Source: Adiantum capillus-veneris
Taxonomy: Eukaryota > Streptophyta > Polypodiopsida > Polypodiales > Pteridaceae
Direction: 5' to 3'
NCBI GenBank assembly: GCA_014529385.2
Contig: CM043943.1
Coordinates: forward strand, 102,653,855 to 102,717,854
Length of the DNA stretch: 64,000 nucleotides
Each line of letters begins with the position of its first letter. Position 1 is the stretch's first letter. Shown here in pieces: positions 22,100 through 34,699 of this stretch. The notes beneath the pieces are model-generated. The model had not been told where the DNA came from and did not search any database. It saw only the letters and a list, made by a program, of their open reading frames with translations. A program made the translations under genes and the position numbers.

Positions 22100-22745
22100 A
22101 AACAGGCAAAATGAGAATTAAAAAAATAGAAGTTAATGGAAACAAAAACAATTGAAGGTTGGGGAGTTTCTGGTAAGTATAGGAAGGTAGGAAACAGACA
22201 CTACAACCAGTTTTGGGAACAGGGAAATGTGAAAAACGTTGAGTTTCGTGTAACTATGGTTCATGCACATGCCTGAGAGGTAGTGAGTTTGATCTATCAG
22301 TTTTTGCCACTATTGTTTAGCTTGCTCCTCTGTCTCGGTTGCTGGCTGATGAGCACTCCTTTCCTATCATGGCTGTAATTCCGGTAATTTGGCCCTTCAT
22401 TTTTATTAAAGAACAGAAATGGCAACGGAACTGGGAACAGACAGAGAAACAAAAAAGGTCTGAAGTTTCAGCGAGTTTCGGGTAGTATAAGAAGTGAGGG
22501 AAACGGGAACGGAAACCAGTTTTTGGGAATAGGGAAATGTGGCAAAAGTCAAGCTGGGGCAACTATGTTCTTGCACATCCTTCATAGGTTTTGAGTTTGA
22601 TCTTTTAACATTGAATTAGATCTATCAGCATTTACCTTCTATTGTCAAGTATCTCCTTTGTCTTGGTTGCCCGTTGGTGCTCCTTTCCGAACATGGCCAT
22701 AACTTCAGGAACTTGGTCCTCCATCTTTACCATTAGTGACTTGTA
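22100..22745. repeat. Diverged ~320-bp tandem duplication
   Basis: The block from GGGAACAGGGAAATGTG through TCATGGC(T/C)(G/A)TAA at 22100-22400 is matched by 22415-22735, including CCAGTTTT(T)GGGAA and GAGTTTGATC. Similarity is perhaps 75%. Neither copy has a gene. Confidence 0.65.
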
Positions 22746-22937
22746 CTCGGTCTCTTCGACCTACGCGGCTCTGGCCTTTACCTCATACAGCCCTGACTAA
22801 AGCCTTTTTATTTCCTCTTTGAAGGATTGGTTCAGCTTGCATTCATGCCTTGTTTTAGCTAACGATTTGGTGTAAAATAAAAGCTGTTCGGTCTTTGAAA
22901 GCTCCTCTTGGGCAATATTGGCCCTTTGGTTAGCCAT
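22640..22937 (-). pseudogene. Coiled-coil ORF remnant, unknown
   Basis: On the minus strand from ATG at 22937 the frame reads MANQRANIAQEELSKTEQ, then LAKTRHECKLNQSFKEEIKRL, a stop, GLYEVKARAA, a stop, and VEETEYKSLMVKMEDQVPEVM. The heptad-like pattern and continued coding flavour across two stops suggest a decayed coiled-coil gene or a retroelement gag piece. I do not recognise the family. Confidence 0.3.
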
Positions 22938-23635
22938 AGTGCCTGCATCTTCAGGTCGTCAATTTAGTTGTTTTGCTGAATAAGCTATCACTTTTTTCTG
23001 TCATTTTGATCAAGTGTGTGACTTTGTTAAGATTTTATCCAGTCTCCTGTGTTCATTAGGCACGGTTGACCTCTCTCCAAGAAATTGAGGAATGCTTTCT
23101 CCTAGATTTTACTTCCGTTATATCATTATATGACAGGGAGATGGAGAGAAAATAGTTTTGTGTATATAGAGATAGATAAACTCAGTGGTTAATTCATGGA
23201 ATGGGCTAGGTCTAGTATGCAGGGTAGTGGGGAACAATTAGAAGGGGTGAAAAGGATCCAAAGATTAGCGAGACGAAGAGCAGTGAATCAGTTCCTTGAT
23301 TGGAGGTTTGCCTTTAGAGGAAACGAGTGGTGTGACTCGAGCTTGTTTGAAGACCTGATGATGCTCAATTTGGGCTATGGTGTCCTCCTAGGAAAGGGAT
23401 TCCATTTCCTCCATAAGGGCTTTATTCTTCTTGCAGGTTAGGATTCTTATAAATAGTATTGGAAGGGTGGGCTTTGAGGATGGCGGACTGAATTTGATGT
23501 TGGCCACAAGTTTAGTACTAAGAGGAGTGTGGGCTTACAAAGTCCTCCATTGTAAGGCAATGGGGTTTCATATGAAGGCCTATGGGGAGCTTCCTGTCTT
23601 TCATGTAGAGAACTAAGTTGATACCTGGGTGGAGA

Positions 23636-25144
23636 TAACTGCTGGTGCTGTTAATGGTGCACCTTTTGGTCTTGGTGCCTCTCTTCCTTGGGGAGGCTAT
23701 GAAATGCAACAAGGAGGTGCCTGCTTGCTGTTAAACTTAGATTCAGAAAGTACTTTTGTCCGTCTTAAATGAACAGATGCCATGAATGAAGACATCAGCA
23801 CGGAAGATAGATGTTGATGGAATTTGTCTTTTTTTGTGTGTGTTGTAATTTGCAGCAGGCTGCAATGCTGAGAATCTTACTTACATGGGATATTGTCATG
23901 TCTGGACTTGATTAATCCACTCAGGTTTATGGGACACTTTTTTATAGAATTTTCACAGATATCTTGTGCTGTTTGTAGAACCCAGTCTCGTGATATTTCA
24001 GAGTATCTTATGCTAAAGCAAGGCTATGCGCACATGCTATGTAAAAGGTCAATAAACATAAAGAGGAAGCTTTTATCCCGATGTAATTCCTGTGTGTCCC
24101 ATTTAGCAATGCTCCAGGAACTTGCGACAACTGAAGTCTCAAGATTGGCTTTGATTTTCTTGAGCTAAATCTGACACATCCACGTACACACAGGCACAGT
24201 ATGTTCACATGTAGATTCCATGCTTGTCACTCGGCATCAGAGCCTGCCTGGTTTGTTTCCATCATTGTCAAGTCTCTATAGCTTTTTGTATTGTTCACTC
24301 TAACAACATATTAGGTGCTTATGTTCATACCTAAGTCGTCTTATGTCAGAGATTTGCATGTTGTGTTGTTTCTTGTGTGTGGATAGTGTGAGTCCTATAG
24401 AAGGGAGAGAGAGAGAGATGTGATAAGATTTTTGGCCATTGTCCTTGCTACCTCAGAGAGTGAATCCATAACCTTCTTTGATCACAGTACTGTGTTGTGC
24501 AACAGCTCTTCCTTGCCGTCATGTAGTCCCTTTGCTTAGGAAGTTCCAATCTTAGCTTTCGACGTATCTACAGCTGAGGCCATTTTACCAGTTGCACTTT
24601 TTGGTATACTGTTGCAGCCATTTTGTCCTAGGCTCCACCAGCTTTGCAGTTGGTCATTGCCTTGTTGTTGCTGCTGATGGTGAGACCTCATGTTGGAGTG
24701 CAGCTGAATTCGCCACCATTCTGGAGAGCGCCGTTGCTTGCTCTCCTCTGTCGTCTCCTGTACGGCACTCGTTACCTTACTGCCACAGTCGTATTTGCTG
24801 CAATGGTAGTACCATCTGTTGCTTCAAAGCTGCTGCGGCCTTCACCACTTGTGTACGTGTTAGTCGCCTTCATCAGCTGAGCTACACCCCCCGTCGACAT
24901 AGCAGCATCCTTCCGCCTCAGCCCAGCAACAACAGCCACCGAAGGCAACACAGCTCTGTAGGCCTTGTTGCTCCTGCCCATTGCCAACTGCGACAGTCTT
25001 AATGTCTAGGTGTTCTTGACTAGAAAGAACACTACCATTATAGGCAGACCTCATTAGTATTCATTATAAGTACAATCCTAGTGTTCACCTTGGGTTTGTT
25101 CACTCGTCAGGGCCAAATATTGTGGCTCTCAAAACTGAAAGGTG
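23636..25144 (+). pseudogene. Copy B: duplicated FLX-like last exon and 3' flank
   Basis: ITAGAVNGAPFGLGASLPWGGYEMQQGGA (in pieces) at 23636-23735 is a diverged copy of the last FLX-like exon ([23 protein letters not shown]). The C-terminal Arg-Arg-stop has become ACLLLN, so the stop is lost. The 3' flank follows in the same order as copy A. No copy of exons 1-3 is present here, so it cannot encode an FLX-like protein. The 136-residue frame at 24592 lies within this non-coding flank. Confidence 0.7.
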
Positions 25145-25470
25145 CAGCACCCATCTGATGATAGTTTCAGTGTTATCGGGGAGCGCCACCCCATGGGCTG
25201 GGAACGCCGGAACGGCATTCTTGGGGGGTTTCATGGTCTGGAACGGCCCGGAACGGCCAGACGTTCCGGACAGGCATCTGATACCAGAGTAGCCGGCCTC
25301 TCAAAACTGAAAGGTGCAGCACCCAGTTTCAGTGTTACCGGGGAATGCCACCCATGGGCCGGGAACGCCGGAACGGCATTCCGGGGGGGGTTTCATGGTC
25401 TCGAACGGCCCGGAACAGTCTGAAACGGCCAGACGTTCCGGACAGGCATCTGATACCGGAACGGCCCGCT
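25126..25470. repeat. GC-rich ~172-bp tandem repeat (two copies)
   Basis: Two near-identical units begin CTCTCAAAACTGAAAGGTGC at about 25126 and 25298. Both carry CAGTGTTA(T/C)CGGGGA, CGGAACGGCATTC and CCAGACGTTCCGGACAGGCA. The high GC contrasts sharply with the AT-rich surroundings. CAGTGTTACC is a hAT-like terminal motif, and an inverted partner GGTAACTCTG lies at about 25934. Confidence 0.85.
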
Positions 25471-25943
25471 TGGAACAGCTCGGAACAGCTGGGAATGGGC
25501 AGATTTTCAGATTTGGGTGTTTTACCTTGTGAGCCTTCCCCTAATTAAATGTCCCTCCCCCCACCCCTTACCTTCACAATGCCGACAAGCTTTCAAGGGC
25601 CAAAGCTCAAGCTCTACTCTCGAGTCTTGACTCTCAAGCTCTAGCCTCTTTCAAGCTTTCAAGTTTAGACTCTAGAGTCTACAAGGCTAAAAGCTCTCTC
25701 TCTCTCTCTCTCTCTCGCTCTCTCTCTCGCTCTCAAGCTCTCAAGTTTACATGACACACGTTTGCCATAGTAAGGTTGAATGGTCTTCAAATCAAGTTTT
25801 TTGTGAGGATACTACTACTATTCAATCACATAGAGCTTAAACTTGCATATTTGGGTGTTTTTATGCCTCCCGTTTTGCGGCGTTCCCATTCGGACCCCTA
25901 GGGATGCCGTTGCCGTTCCCGTTCTGCGTTCTTGGTAACTCTG
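25145..25943. mobile_element. Possible hAT-like non-autonomous insertion
   Basis: The copy-B homology stops at about 25144 (GGTGCAGCACC) and the same block seems to resume at about 25944 (GGTGCACC). The interval starts near CAGTGTTATCGGGGAGCG and ends in CGTTCTTGGTAACTCTG, giving imperfect CAGNGTTACC inverted termini. No clean 8-bp target duplication is visible, so the class is uncertain. A CT microsatellite lies at about 25690-25735. Confidence 0.35.
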
Positions 25944-26240
25944 GTGCACCTATTTACCCTATCATCAGCCTAAGCCCAGTACTAACAGTCATCAACGACA
26001 ACACAATTTTTAAGGCCTTGTTGCGTATACCCAATTCCACTTCAAGGGTTCTAATGCCTAACTGTTTTTGATTAGCAAGAACATTCTCTCTTTGATAGAC
26101 TGGCCTTTGAATTGTCGCTGTAGGATATTGAAAGTAGAATCTTAAGTGTATACCCTTGGTTGGTTCTCTTGTAAGGCCCAAATATTGTGATTTTGAAACC
26201 TGGAAGGTTCTACCCTCGTGTAGTATTAATCTGAAGTTCA
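25944..26240 (+). repeat. Copy C (partial) of the FLX-like 3' flank block
   Basis: It resembles 24890-25144: CAGCCTAAGCCCAG, AAGGCCTTGTTGC, a TGATTAGCAAGAACA-type stretch and GGCC(C/A)AAATATTGTG in the same order. No coding remains. Confidence 0.55.
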
Positions 26241-27669
26241 CATGGTGCATTTGGATATAAGATATAACTACACTAAATCTGCCCAGGGTGGAGCTAGTTT
26301 TGTCGCTTCAATGGTGATGGTCTCTTTACGTGATAAATTAAAAATTATCTATCAATGTACAAAGGCCTTGGGGGCCTTATATAGCCTGATTTGTATGCAC
26401 ACGAAGAAGTCACGCCACGAGCATTGGGCATTACTGCTCTCAATATCTGCGGCAAAGTTCTACATAAGAAAAGCTTCTAAGATGCGAAATTCGTTTGCTA
26501 AGAGCCAATCAAGGTGTGTTTGACAAGGAGCCACATCACTCTATATGATGTATACAGTTTTGCAAACTGGACAAAAAGCAGAGCATTATCTGTCAAGCTC
26601 TTCAAGGAGATTTTGTGAACTTAAGGCTACCAAAAGAGAATGCTAGTGCAATGCTCTTAAATAATGCTGATGCACTTGTATTCACACAAAACAACAGAGA
26701 CATACGCACAAAGACAATACATCCTCACCAGGCCACCTTGACAAATATTATATTTACTAATTAAAAGTAGGTAAGTTTTGCAGAATCTAAAGAAGCTCAA
26801 GAACACATGGAGGAGCTTTTTGAAAGCTAGAAGTTATATTTGATGCTCGACTTTGCAACTAGCCTTTGGGATTGGTGATGTACCTATAGTTGGTTGGAGC
26901 AAGGGGAGTAGAAGTGCTGATTGTACCATAGTTGGATGTTGTTAGAATAACCATAAGCTCCCATTCAATTGCAATCAAAAGTTTTCTCCAATTGAGTGCA
27001 ACTTTCTAAGAACTTGTTATCACACGACTGGTTGTCTTAAGGTTTGCTTTCTGAATTCAAATTCTCTGTGACTAACCTTCCCCCCCTCCTTCCCCCTTGG
27101 CGCAGCATTCGACCCTCTTTCACACACATGTAGACGTGTGTTCACATGGAGACACATGTACGCACACCTTTTTAGCTATATGTTGCATTCATAATGGTTG
27201 AGTACGACCTGTACACATCAAACTAGCATACAAGAAGGGCTTGAGAGAGAGAGAGAGGTTGAAAAGATTCTTTAAAGAATAAGTTGACCAAAGCCCGAGT
27301 TCATAATATTTCTTAAATTCATGATCTCAGGTAAGAGTTCACCTTGATAACTTCATGCCATAGTGGTAGCCTTACAGTTGGTTTGTTGTTTCTTGAATAA
27401 CGTTTGAGAGAGAGAGAGAGGTGTGAAGGCAGGACCTCCTTCGCCTGAGAACTTGTCCCCGATAATTTCTTTCTACGTGCTCTCACTTAGATTCTTTCCT
27501 TCATTGCCTTGTTTGTTACCTCGTGTATTATTGGCATGCGTTTTTTTTCACAGCGTGTAGTGCTTGCTTTTGTTGTGACCTTGCTTGGTGCGTGTATTTT
27601 GCATGGTCGCCATTGTTGCGGTGTGGGTGGGTGAGTGTTGTGCATGCGTGCTTTTGATCTTCTCTTGTT

Positions 27670-27740
<71 letters not shown>

Positions 27741-30567
27741 ATTTTCATGTCGCGGGAATAATCCCTATAGACCTCAAAGGTCTATCTGATGATTCTTGTG
27801 AACGATATATATAGATAGATAGATAGAGAGAGATGCCATGGTATGGGACGTCTTGTGTGCAATTGTGTGAGCCCTTTGTGCTACTTGATTGCTCTTCTTT
27901 GGCTGTGTGTAGTGGTGCATGTGTGGAATTCTTTTAGTATTTCCTTTGGGCAAACTCATGGCCTATGGACTTTTTGTGCCGAGCATCATCAAGGGTTTTG
28001 TGGTACGCCCGAAGGGTACAGCCTTGGTGATTGCCTTCTTGGCTTGGCTTAATTTAATTGTTTGGAGCATAACAGTGATTGGTGAATGAGATTGGAACCA
28101 ACAGTAGAAAGTACGTGAGAATGGGAAGCATTGAGAATTTTAACATATTTAAGGTCTAGATTTTATTTCTGAAGTTAGGATGATGGAAGAAATATGACAT
28201 CTCATGAGCAGAGCTAATCTTCCTTATAGCAATTGGTGATGCATTCTCATTGTTCACATCATTTGTTTTCGTTGTTCGCTGGATCACTCACATTCCTTGT
28301 ATCATTTCATGTGAAGGTCTTAAAGCCAAAGGATAAAAAGTTAGGTTGCGAAGCCATTTGAGTAGTTAGTGGTTGGACTATGCATCGCTTCTTTTGTTCA
28401 ATTTGTTTGGTATTCCATGGGTCCCTTTCGAGGGTTCAAGATCTAAGAATGCTTGAAATTTTTCGCTCTCGAGTTGCAATGTAAGGGTATGTCATTTCCC
28501 AATCAACAAACTATTATGACTTCTCTTTGCATAACTGGCAAAAAAGGGAGACTTGAAAGCCCAACCACTTGAGCTTGGCATTTTCCAATGGTGACTAGAA
28601 CAATTACATAGGTACACGTAATGTCAAGTCTCACATTCTTGAATGAGTTCATAATGACATACCACTATCTTGTCATAGGAAATATGTTTAAAGTAGTCAA
28701 AGCTTCCTTTCACACAAACGAGGACGACCCCCTGTGATGGACCTCTATACACACTTCAATCTAATGACCCATAGGATCCAATTTAATGTCCTAGTTTGTA
28801 GCTCGATTTAAGTGGTGCCTTGTTTACAAAAGTCAAAACTTGGACGATGTAGGGTACATGATTAAACTTTGAAAACCCTCTTAAAAAATCACCCAATCAT
28901 TGGAAGCTTGAAGAGACTCGTAGTGATGCCATCGCCTAATATATAGTGTTGGTCTTATCTACGCCGATAGAATTGAAGGCTTTGGACACAAAAGTCCAAT
29001 CGGAAATGTTTGAATCATCAAAATTTATAAGTAATCACAGCTTAGTGCATGCAACCAAATCGATGTTGTGGTATTGGAGGAAACATAGCAGTAGTTGGTA
29101 GACTAAGCCATTACAGGAGCAAGGCATTATGCCAAAGTAAAAAAAAAAAAAAGCACACTCCACAATGAGGTAGAGGTGGAGAAACCTTGACATTTATAAT
29201 TCTTTTTGAAAGAGCTATTGAGACATCCTTGGATGTTGTGTGTATGCTACATGTGTTATTTGATCCATTCTAACTCTAATCTTCACGATATGTTATATTT
29301 GTCAAATGTTTGTGCACACTTGCAGTCGATGCCCTTTTTTGCTTCGAGGCACTTACCTTGTATGGACGTGTATTTCAAGTTTGATTGCTTACTTGTATGA
29401 GAGCTTATATAAAAGGATTTTTCTTTGAGCTTGATAAGTTTTTTCCTTTTATCATTGTAGACCATAGCTTAGGTTTTGGTGGTTAAGTTTTTCTTTCTCC
29501 TTTTGTGTTTTTCTAGTACATCAACTACACAAAAGAGGCATTAAAAAAGCAGGGATGAATTTGATCTTCAATCATAAAACAACTTAGCTCGACATAGGTG
29601 GCGAATAGGCAATGGACCCTCATGGTAAGACAAGTTTTAAACATTGCTAAACTACTGGTTATTGAAGACTTCTCTCACTTGGTTGTCACTAATATTTTGC
29701 TCATTGTCAAGGTACATGGTTTTTGTCAAGTCATAATATACTTCACATATCATTATGAACAAGGCATGCTTATTGTATTTTCATGCTATGCATTCGACCA
29801 TTGTGCACCATACTCAACAAATTGAATCTTCTTGGGCTAGAGCTAGCTACCTACTCTAAATTCTAATGGCACATTTAAATAAGATATCCCATTTCATAGA
29901 AAATCAAAGCCTCAAATCATATCTAGCTAATTACCTTTCCTCTACTTCATTGATATCTCCAATCTATTTGACTTTTCACCATATTTTGTACATCGATAGA
30001 GCAAAGCTTTGATATGTGTTCACCACCATCTTCTTATCTCTCTTGGGACCTTACAAACATTTAGAAAGAGGGGAATGCAATGGAGCAATCCAACAAAATT
30101 GATAGGTACAATGAACACCAATGACAAGCTAATTTGAGCCAAGATACAAAGATGGTTACAATAAAATTTTGAAATATTTGGCTAATGCCATCACCATCGT
30201 GCTTATGGAAATTCCCATTCATGCCATAATACCCAGAGTTTTTGGAAATCTTGCAAGCATAGATGTACAACACCAAGAGAGCACACAATGGATATGAAAT
30301 TTGCTTCTTCATCACTACTCAAAATGATAAGCTGGTCTATGAAAGATAAGCAAGGGAATACAACATAATGAGATAACTATGTGCGATGATCAATGTGAAA
30401 CTGCTGGTGAGTAAGTTGATAAGATAAGTAGCCACCATCATTTCCTTGGGTATACTATGTTAGTGAAGTCCAATAGTAGTATCACAAGCAATGATGCTTG
30501 TGTTGGCTAACTTCTAAGTATATAGGCCTCTCTTTAAGTTGACACAATCTCATTGTTTCCATTCATT

Positions 30568-30605
<38 letters not shown>

Positions 30606-31656
30606 CCCCCCCCCAAAAAAAAAAAAAAGTGAAGTAGGGAGAGATGGGTTGCAAACTTTGTATGTGGAACACAGATAAAGCCAATCTAATGTGGAAATCA
30701 GTCTCTAGACCATAGAATGATAAGACACTTCAAACATACTCATAGCTCAATAGCCACCAACTCTCTCTTCTATCATGTGCACGTTCATTCTCTCTCATAA
30801 ATCATTCTCTCTCATAAAGGAAACACAATTTCAAAAGGCTATCACGCATCTATTACTATTGACATTTTTCATACCATAGGGCACTTTAGATTGTACCCTT
30901 CTCCCCCGAGTGCCTTTCAATTTGCATCCTACTTATGTTAGGTTTCTAGGAGGTGTGAGAGCATGAGGTGAGCATAAATGAGCATATCCACACACATAGG
31001 GTAGAGGAGCCAATAACGAGACGGGCCCCAATACGAAGACACCCCACCACCCTATAAGCACATTAATGTGCGCGAGTTATTGGTCGATGCGAGTTAACGT
31101 GTTGCTCATTGATTTGTCAAATCGAGGGTTCAACCTTGGAGCATCTCCATCTCTGTTTTGGCGACTTTGCATCTCTAATGCTTAAGCGTCCACAATTTGC
31201 CTCAATAATTGTGCTACTCTTTTGTGCGAACTGTGTGCAAATCCATTTGAGGAGTTTTCTTTTTCCCAGAAAACCTCTTCTCATCATGCATCTTTTGTGT
31301 CTCAAAGGCCAAATCTGTGCATGAACGGATGCGTAGTGGCCTCCTCAATCTCGTCGTCTCTATATTGGCTCCTCTACCCTAGGTGCCAACATATGTTCTA
31401 AGTAGTGGGTGAAGCACTTATTGTGGCAAAATGACTAAGTTGAAAAATCATGTAGGCATGCTAAAACATAGAGCCTCCCAAAAAAGTGTGTCTTGAATAA
31501 TGCTTCCACCCCAGAGAATTCCTAAAACTGTGCATCTACACAAAGGGAGAAGAAATAATACAATTTGTTCATGTAATTGAACCTAGATCTATGTCCATCA
31601 AACATGTGAAGATTAGTATAAAAAAGTAAAAGCATTAGTAGGATGTTGATCTTTCA
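26241..31656. other. Long stretch without recognised genes
   Basis: Short frames occur but none shows family motifs or convincing codon use. The visible structure is microsatellites: GT/GA at 27668-27736, CT then C and A runs at 30570-30628, and short GA runs near 27245 and 27410. No LTR ends, target duplications or splice-linked frames were found. Confidence 0.5.
27668..27736. repeat. (GT)n(GA)n compound microsatellite
   Basis: A GT run of about 12 units runs straight into a GA run of about 22 units. Confidence 0.95.
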
Positions 31657-31682
31657 TTAGGAGAAAGTTGGACTCACTTTTG
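31657..31682 (+). repeat. Left terminal inverted repeat
   Basis: Perfect 26-bp match to the reverse complement of 40288-40313. The outward flank CTTTCA shares nothing with the right flank beyond TA. Confidence 0.7.
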
Positions 31683-31976
31683 GGCACTGTAAGAAGTTCC
31701 ACATCAGCTTAGAGAGAGAAAATTAAAATGCTAAATTGTGCATTTTATGTGATACTTTTTTTGCACAAAAAAAAAGCCAAAATGACATTCTTTGGTGGGT
31801 AGCCGCCGTTTTTATCATTCTTATCCTCGTTCTCTTGTCAGGAATCCAACTAACCATATGACTAATGATTTGAAATGCCAACTTACAAGCATTTCCTCTA
31901 AAAACATAAGCCATATGAATTCTATTAACTCTAAACATGAGAATATAGCCTTCCCTCCCAAAACTTAAGATATTTC

Positions 31977-34657
31977 ATGAGTTTCGAGTGTCTGTCTATT
32001 TCTCTATCAACTCTAAGAATGGAGAACGCTTCTTTTTGTGATGAAAACGCCAATTTGAACTTGCAATCCTCAACCTCTTCATCTTCAACATTTACCCAAA
32101 GAAAGAACACACATCATTTTCATGTTGATGTATTGCAAGAGTACACACCGTTGCAGAAACAGAGGAGGGAGTCTTTGTTATCTCAACGGGAGAAAAAACT
32201 TAGAAGGACAAAAAAGGAACATCATTTGGATTTGTGGACCGATGATCTATTTAATTAAAGGATCCTATGAAAAATGCGTCCCCTCCCTTTGCTAATATCA
32301 CTAACCTCTTACATTTCATAGGCGATGGCAAGGATGGGCCATTGGGATACATCGAACATTTGGAAATGAGAGGATTGGATGCGAAAAAGCAAAGAAACCT
32401 CCTGGCGATGGAGAACATGCAGCTGAAGAAACTTAATGAAGCATGGTCTCAGAAGATTTCATCAAACAGAGAGACAATCCAAAGCCTTGAGAAGAAGATC
32501 ACAAGTTTGCGAGAGAAAGACACCGTGCTTGGTAGTCAGAAAAGAAAACGAGATCTGTGCAACATAGAGAACATGAAGATTGGTAGTGGTGGCCCGAAAA
32601 AACGAGTACGAGCTTTAAGGTAACTCGAAGTTTGTTTTTGCTTTTGCATCTTCAATGTGCTTCACTAAGAAACGGATACACTTTCCTATACATGATCATA
32701 ACGCATGGTGCTTTTTTATAGGTCTTTGCTCCATCCAAATTTGAACAGTGTAGGCTTCAATATCGGAGTGCATTACAGCCATCTAGTTCCAAAAAAAGTA
32801 GTTGAAGAGATGATAACTCAGAAAAAATTTCATAGGTTGAAAGGGAGGCTCCTTACCTCCTTCATGAACGAGAATCAGTTGGAACCAATGAAAGTGCAAG
32901 CAATACTTGATGAGAGTGGTATCTCGCAGATGGGATACATGGCACTCTTCAAAGCATTAGCTAAAAAGTTTCAAAATAAACTATAGAGAGGATCATTGTT
33001 GCCAAAGTCATCACATGTAAAGGCTGCTTGTCGGCACATAAACGATGAGGTGTTTGAGAAACTTGGGTCACCATTATATATTGAAGCAACGTTCTTAGGT
33101 AAGGGCGGCAAAGAGGTACAGTTTAACGAGCACAACAACCTCTTCGTTGATCTTGAAGCATTGCAAAGGTATACAGTTCACTTCTTTGATATCAGTCGAG
33201 AGGAGTGAGGTGGGGTTCTCAAGTTTATTTTGAAGCTTGACAAGTGTGAGGTCTTGAAGAACAAGAAGCTGGAGAGAGTCACCATTACCCTCATGAACAG
33301 AGCTCTAGATTCATCAATAACGAAAGAAGATCCACGATACTTCAGCAGGCAATCCGAAAACAACATTCTAACTCTAAGATAATTTCAAGTCTACTTAGTT
33401 CACTCTATTATAACAAAAATATTGGTTATTTGACTGTTGACTTTCTATTTTCATTTTTCATTGCAGGTTGATAAGGAAGATTTTGAAATCCTCGATTGGG
33501 TTTTTAGTCAAACTCAAATTCCTTCTATCATCAGTGAACAAAGAAATGGAGTCGTACTTTCACTGGAAGGATTTGGTGACTATACAGTGGAATGACACAT
33601 GGCAGGTGACTTAAAGACTCTTAAGTGTATGTACAACGGAACACATGGTGCATGTGTGGCAAATCTATGCTTATATTGCATGGTTGATACACAATCTCTT
33701 CAGAGTGTGCAATGGAATAGAGCTCTCAAAAGACATCTTCAAGATAAAACTTTTAGGCTAGTGCTTGATATTCCTCTGAGTAGAGTTCACGTGTGTACAC
33801 TTGATGCACTCTGCCGAATAATTGAAAAGGTGGTTCATTTGTACATATGTTTTGCATGGACATTAAAGCCAAAGAGTGAGTCGAAAAGAGTGATCAAAGC
33901 ATTAGAGGGAGTGCTCTCAAACATTAGTTTGCATGGAGGCAATGTCAAAATCGAAGAGGACCCTAAGATGTCTCAAAGTCATTACAAGGTATTTAAGAAA
34001 GCATCGATAGGCGGCGTGAAGGCCAAAAGGTTTCTTGGGTCTAGCCTCAAAGATTCAGATAGAGAGGAGAGGAGAAACCTGTTCAACAAATGGAAACAAT
34101 TACACAAAGTGGTTAAAGACAATGATGGTGGTGGGGCAATCCAAAATCACAAGGAGAATGTGTGGAAATCATTAGATAAAAATTTTCACTACGTTGAGCA
34201 GCATTCTTGGGACCAAAGTAAGGTCACATCATTTCAAGTAGCATTGCTGGATTGGAAGAAGGCTTACCTTACAGGGTGGGGTGGGCAACATATCACACAT
34301 TACATGGTGGGGTTAGTATACTACATATACAAACAAAATTTAAAATTTTACTCTACTCACCATTTTGTTTTATTTCAATGCATCACGTATTGTTCAACCA
34401 TCTTCCATATTTTGCCAAGACATACGGCTCACTATCAATATGGTCCATACAAGGCATAGAAAAAACCCACTGCATGGCAAGAACATGTTACTTTAAGCAC
34501 ACTAGACATGGGGGAGGAAAGGATAAGGCCAATAGCCTATTAGAGTTACACCAATGGACTATAGACGACTTATTCATAGAGCAAGGCAGAAGGAGCTTCT
34601 TAAGAGTTCAAAAATTACACGGCCTTTACAACAAATCCACAAAGAGAAGAAAAAAAT
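31977..34657 (+). pseudogene. Transposase-like multi-exon pseudogene, family not recognised
   Basis: The reading path starts near MENASFCDENANLNL (32019). It includes a Ser-rich and basic N-terminus (RRESLLSQREKKLRR), a coiled coil after an acceptor at about 32321 (QLKKLNEAWSQKI, ETIQSLEKKITSLREK), and a clean GT-AG intron at 32620-32721 that restores the frame. A predicted helical region follows (KGRLLTSFMNENQLEPM). After a degenerate intron ending at 33466 comes a nonsense-interrupted block with GDLKTLKCMY and CLYCMV. After another intron-like 74 bp (34307-34380) comes HHVLFNHLPYFAKTYGSLSI, with GIEKTH and YFKHTRHGG. Asp in GDLK, a CxxC, and a late Glu in a G-S-L...E context suggest an RNase H-fold transposase. 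Stops at 32984, 33206, 33379 and 33593 show decay. Confidence 0.5.
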
Positions 34658-34699
34658 AGCTTGGGAAAATTCAAATGCGGGGGATCGCCATGTGAGGTG

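Noticed and set aside
23196-23616. Two overlapping plus-strand frames as a host gene
   Set aside because: No motif, no splice-linked continuation, and the surroundings are a decayed tandem-duplicated flank.
24592-25002. 136-residue open frame as a gene
   Set aside because: It lies in the duplicated non-coding 3' flank of the FLX-like gene, has no motifs, and the paralogous copy A does not keep the frame.
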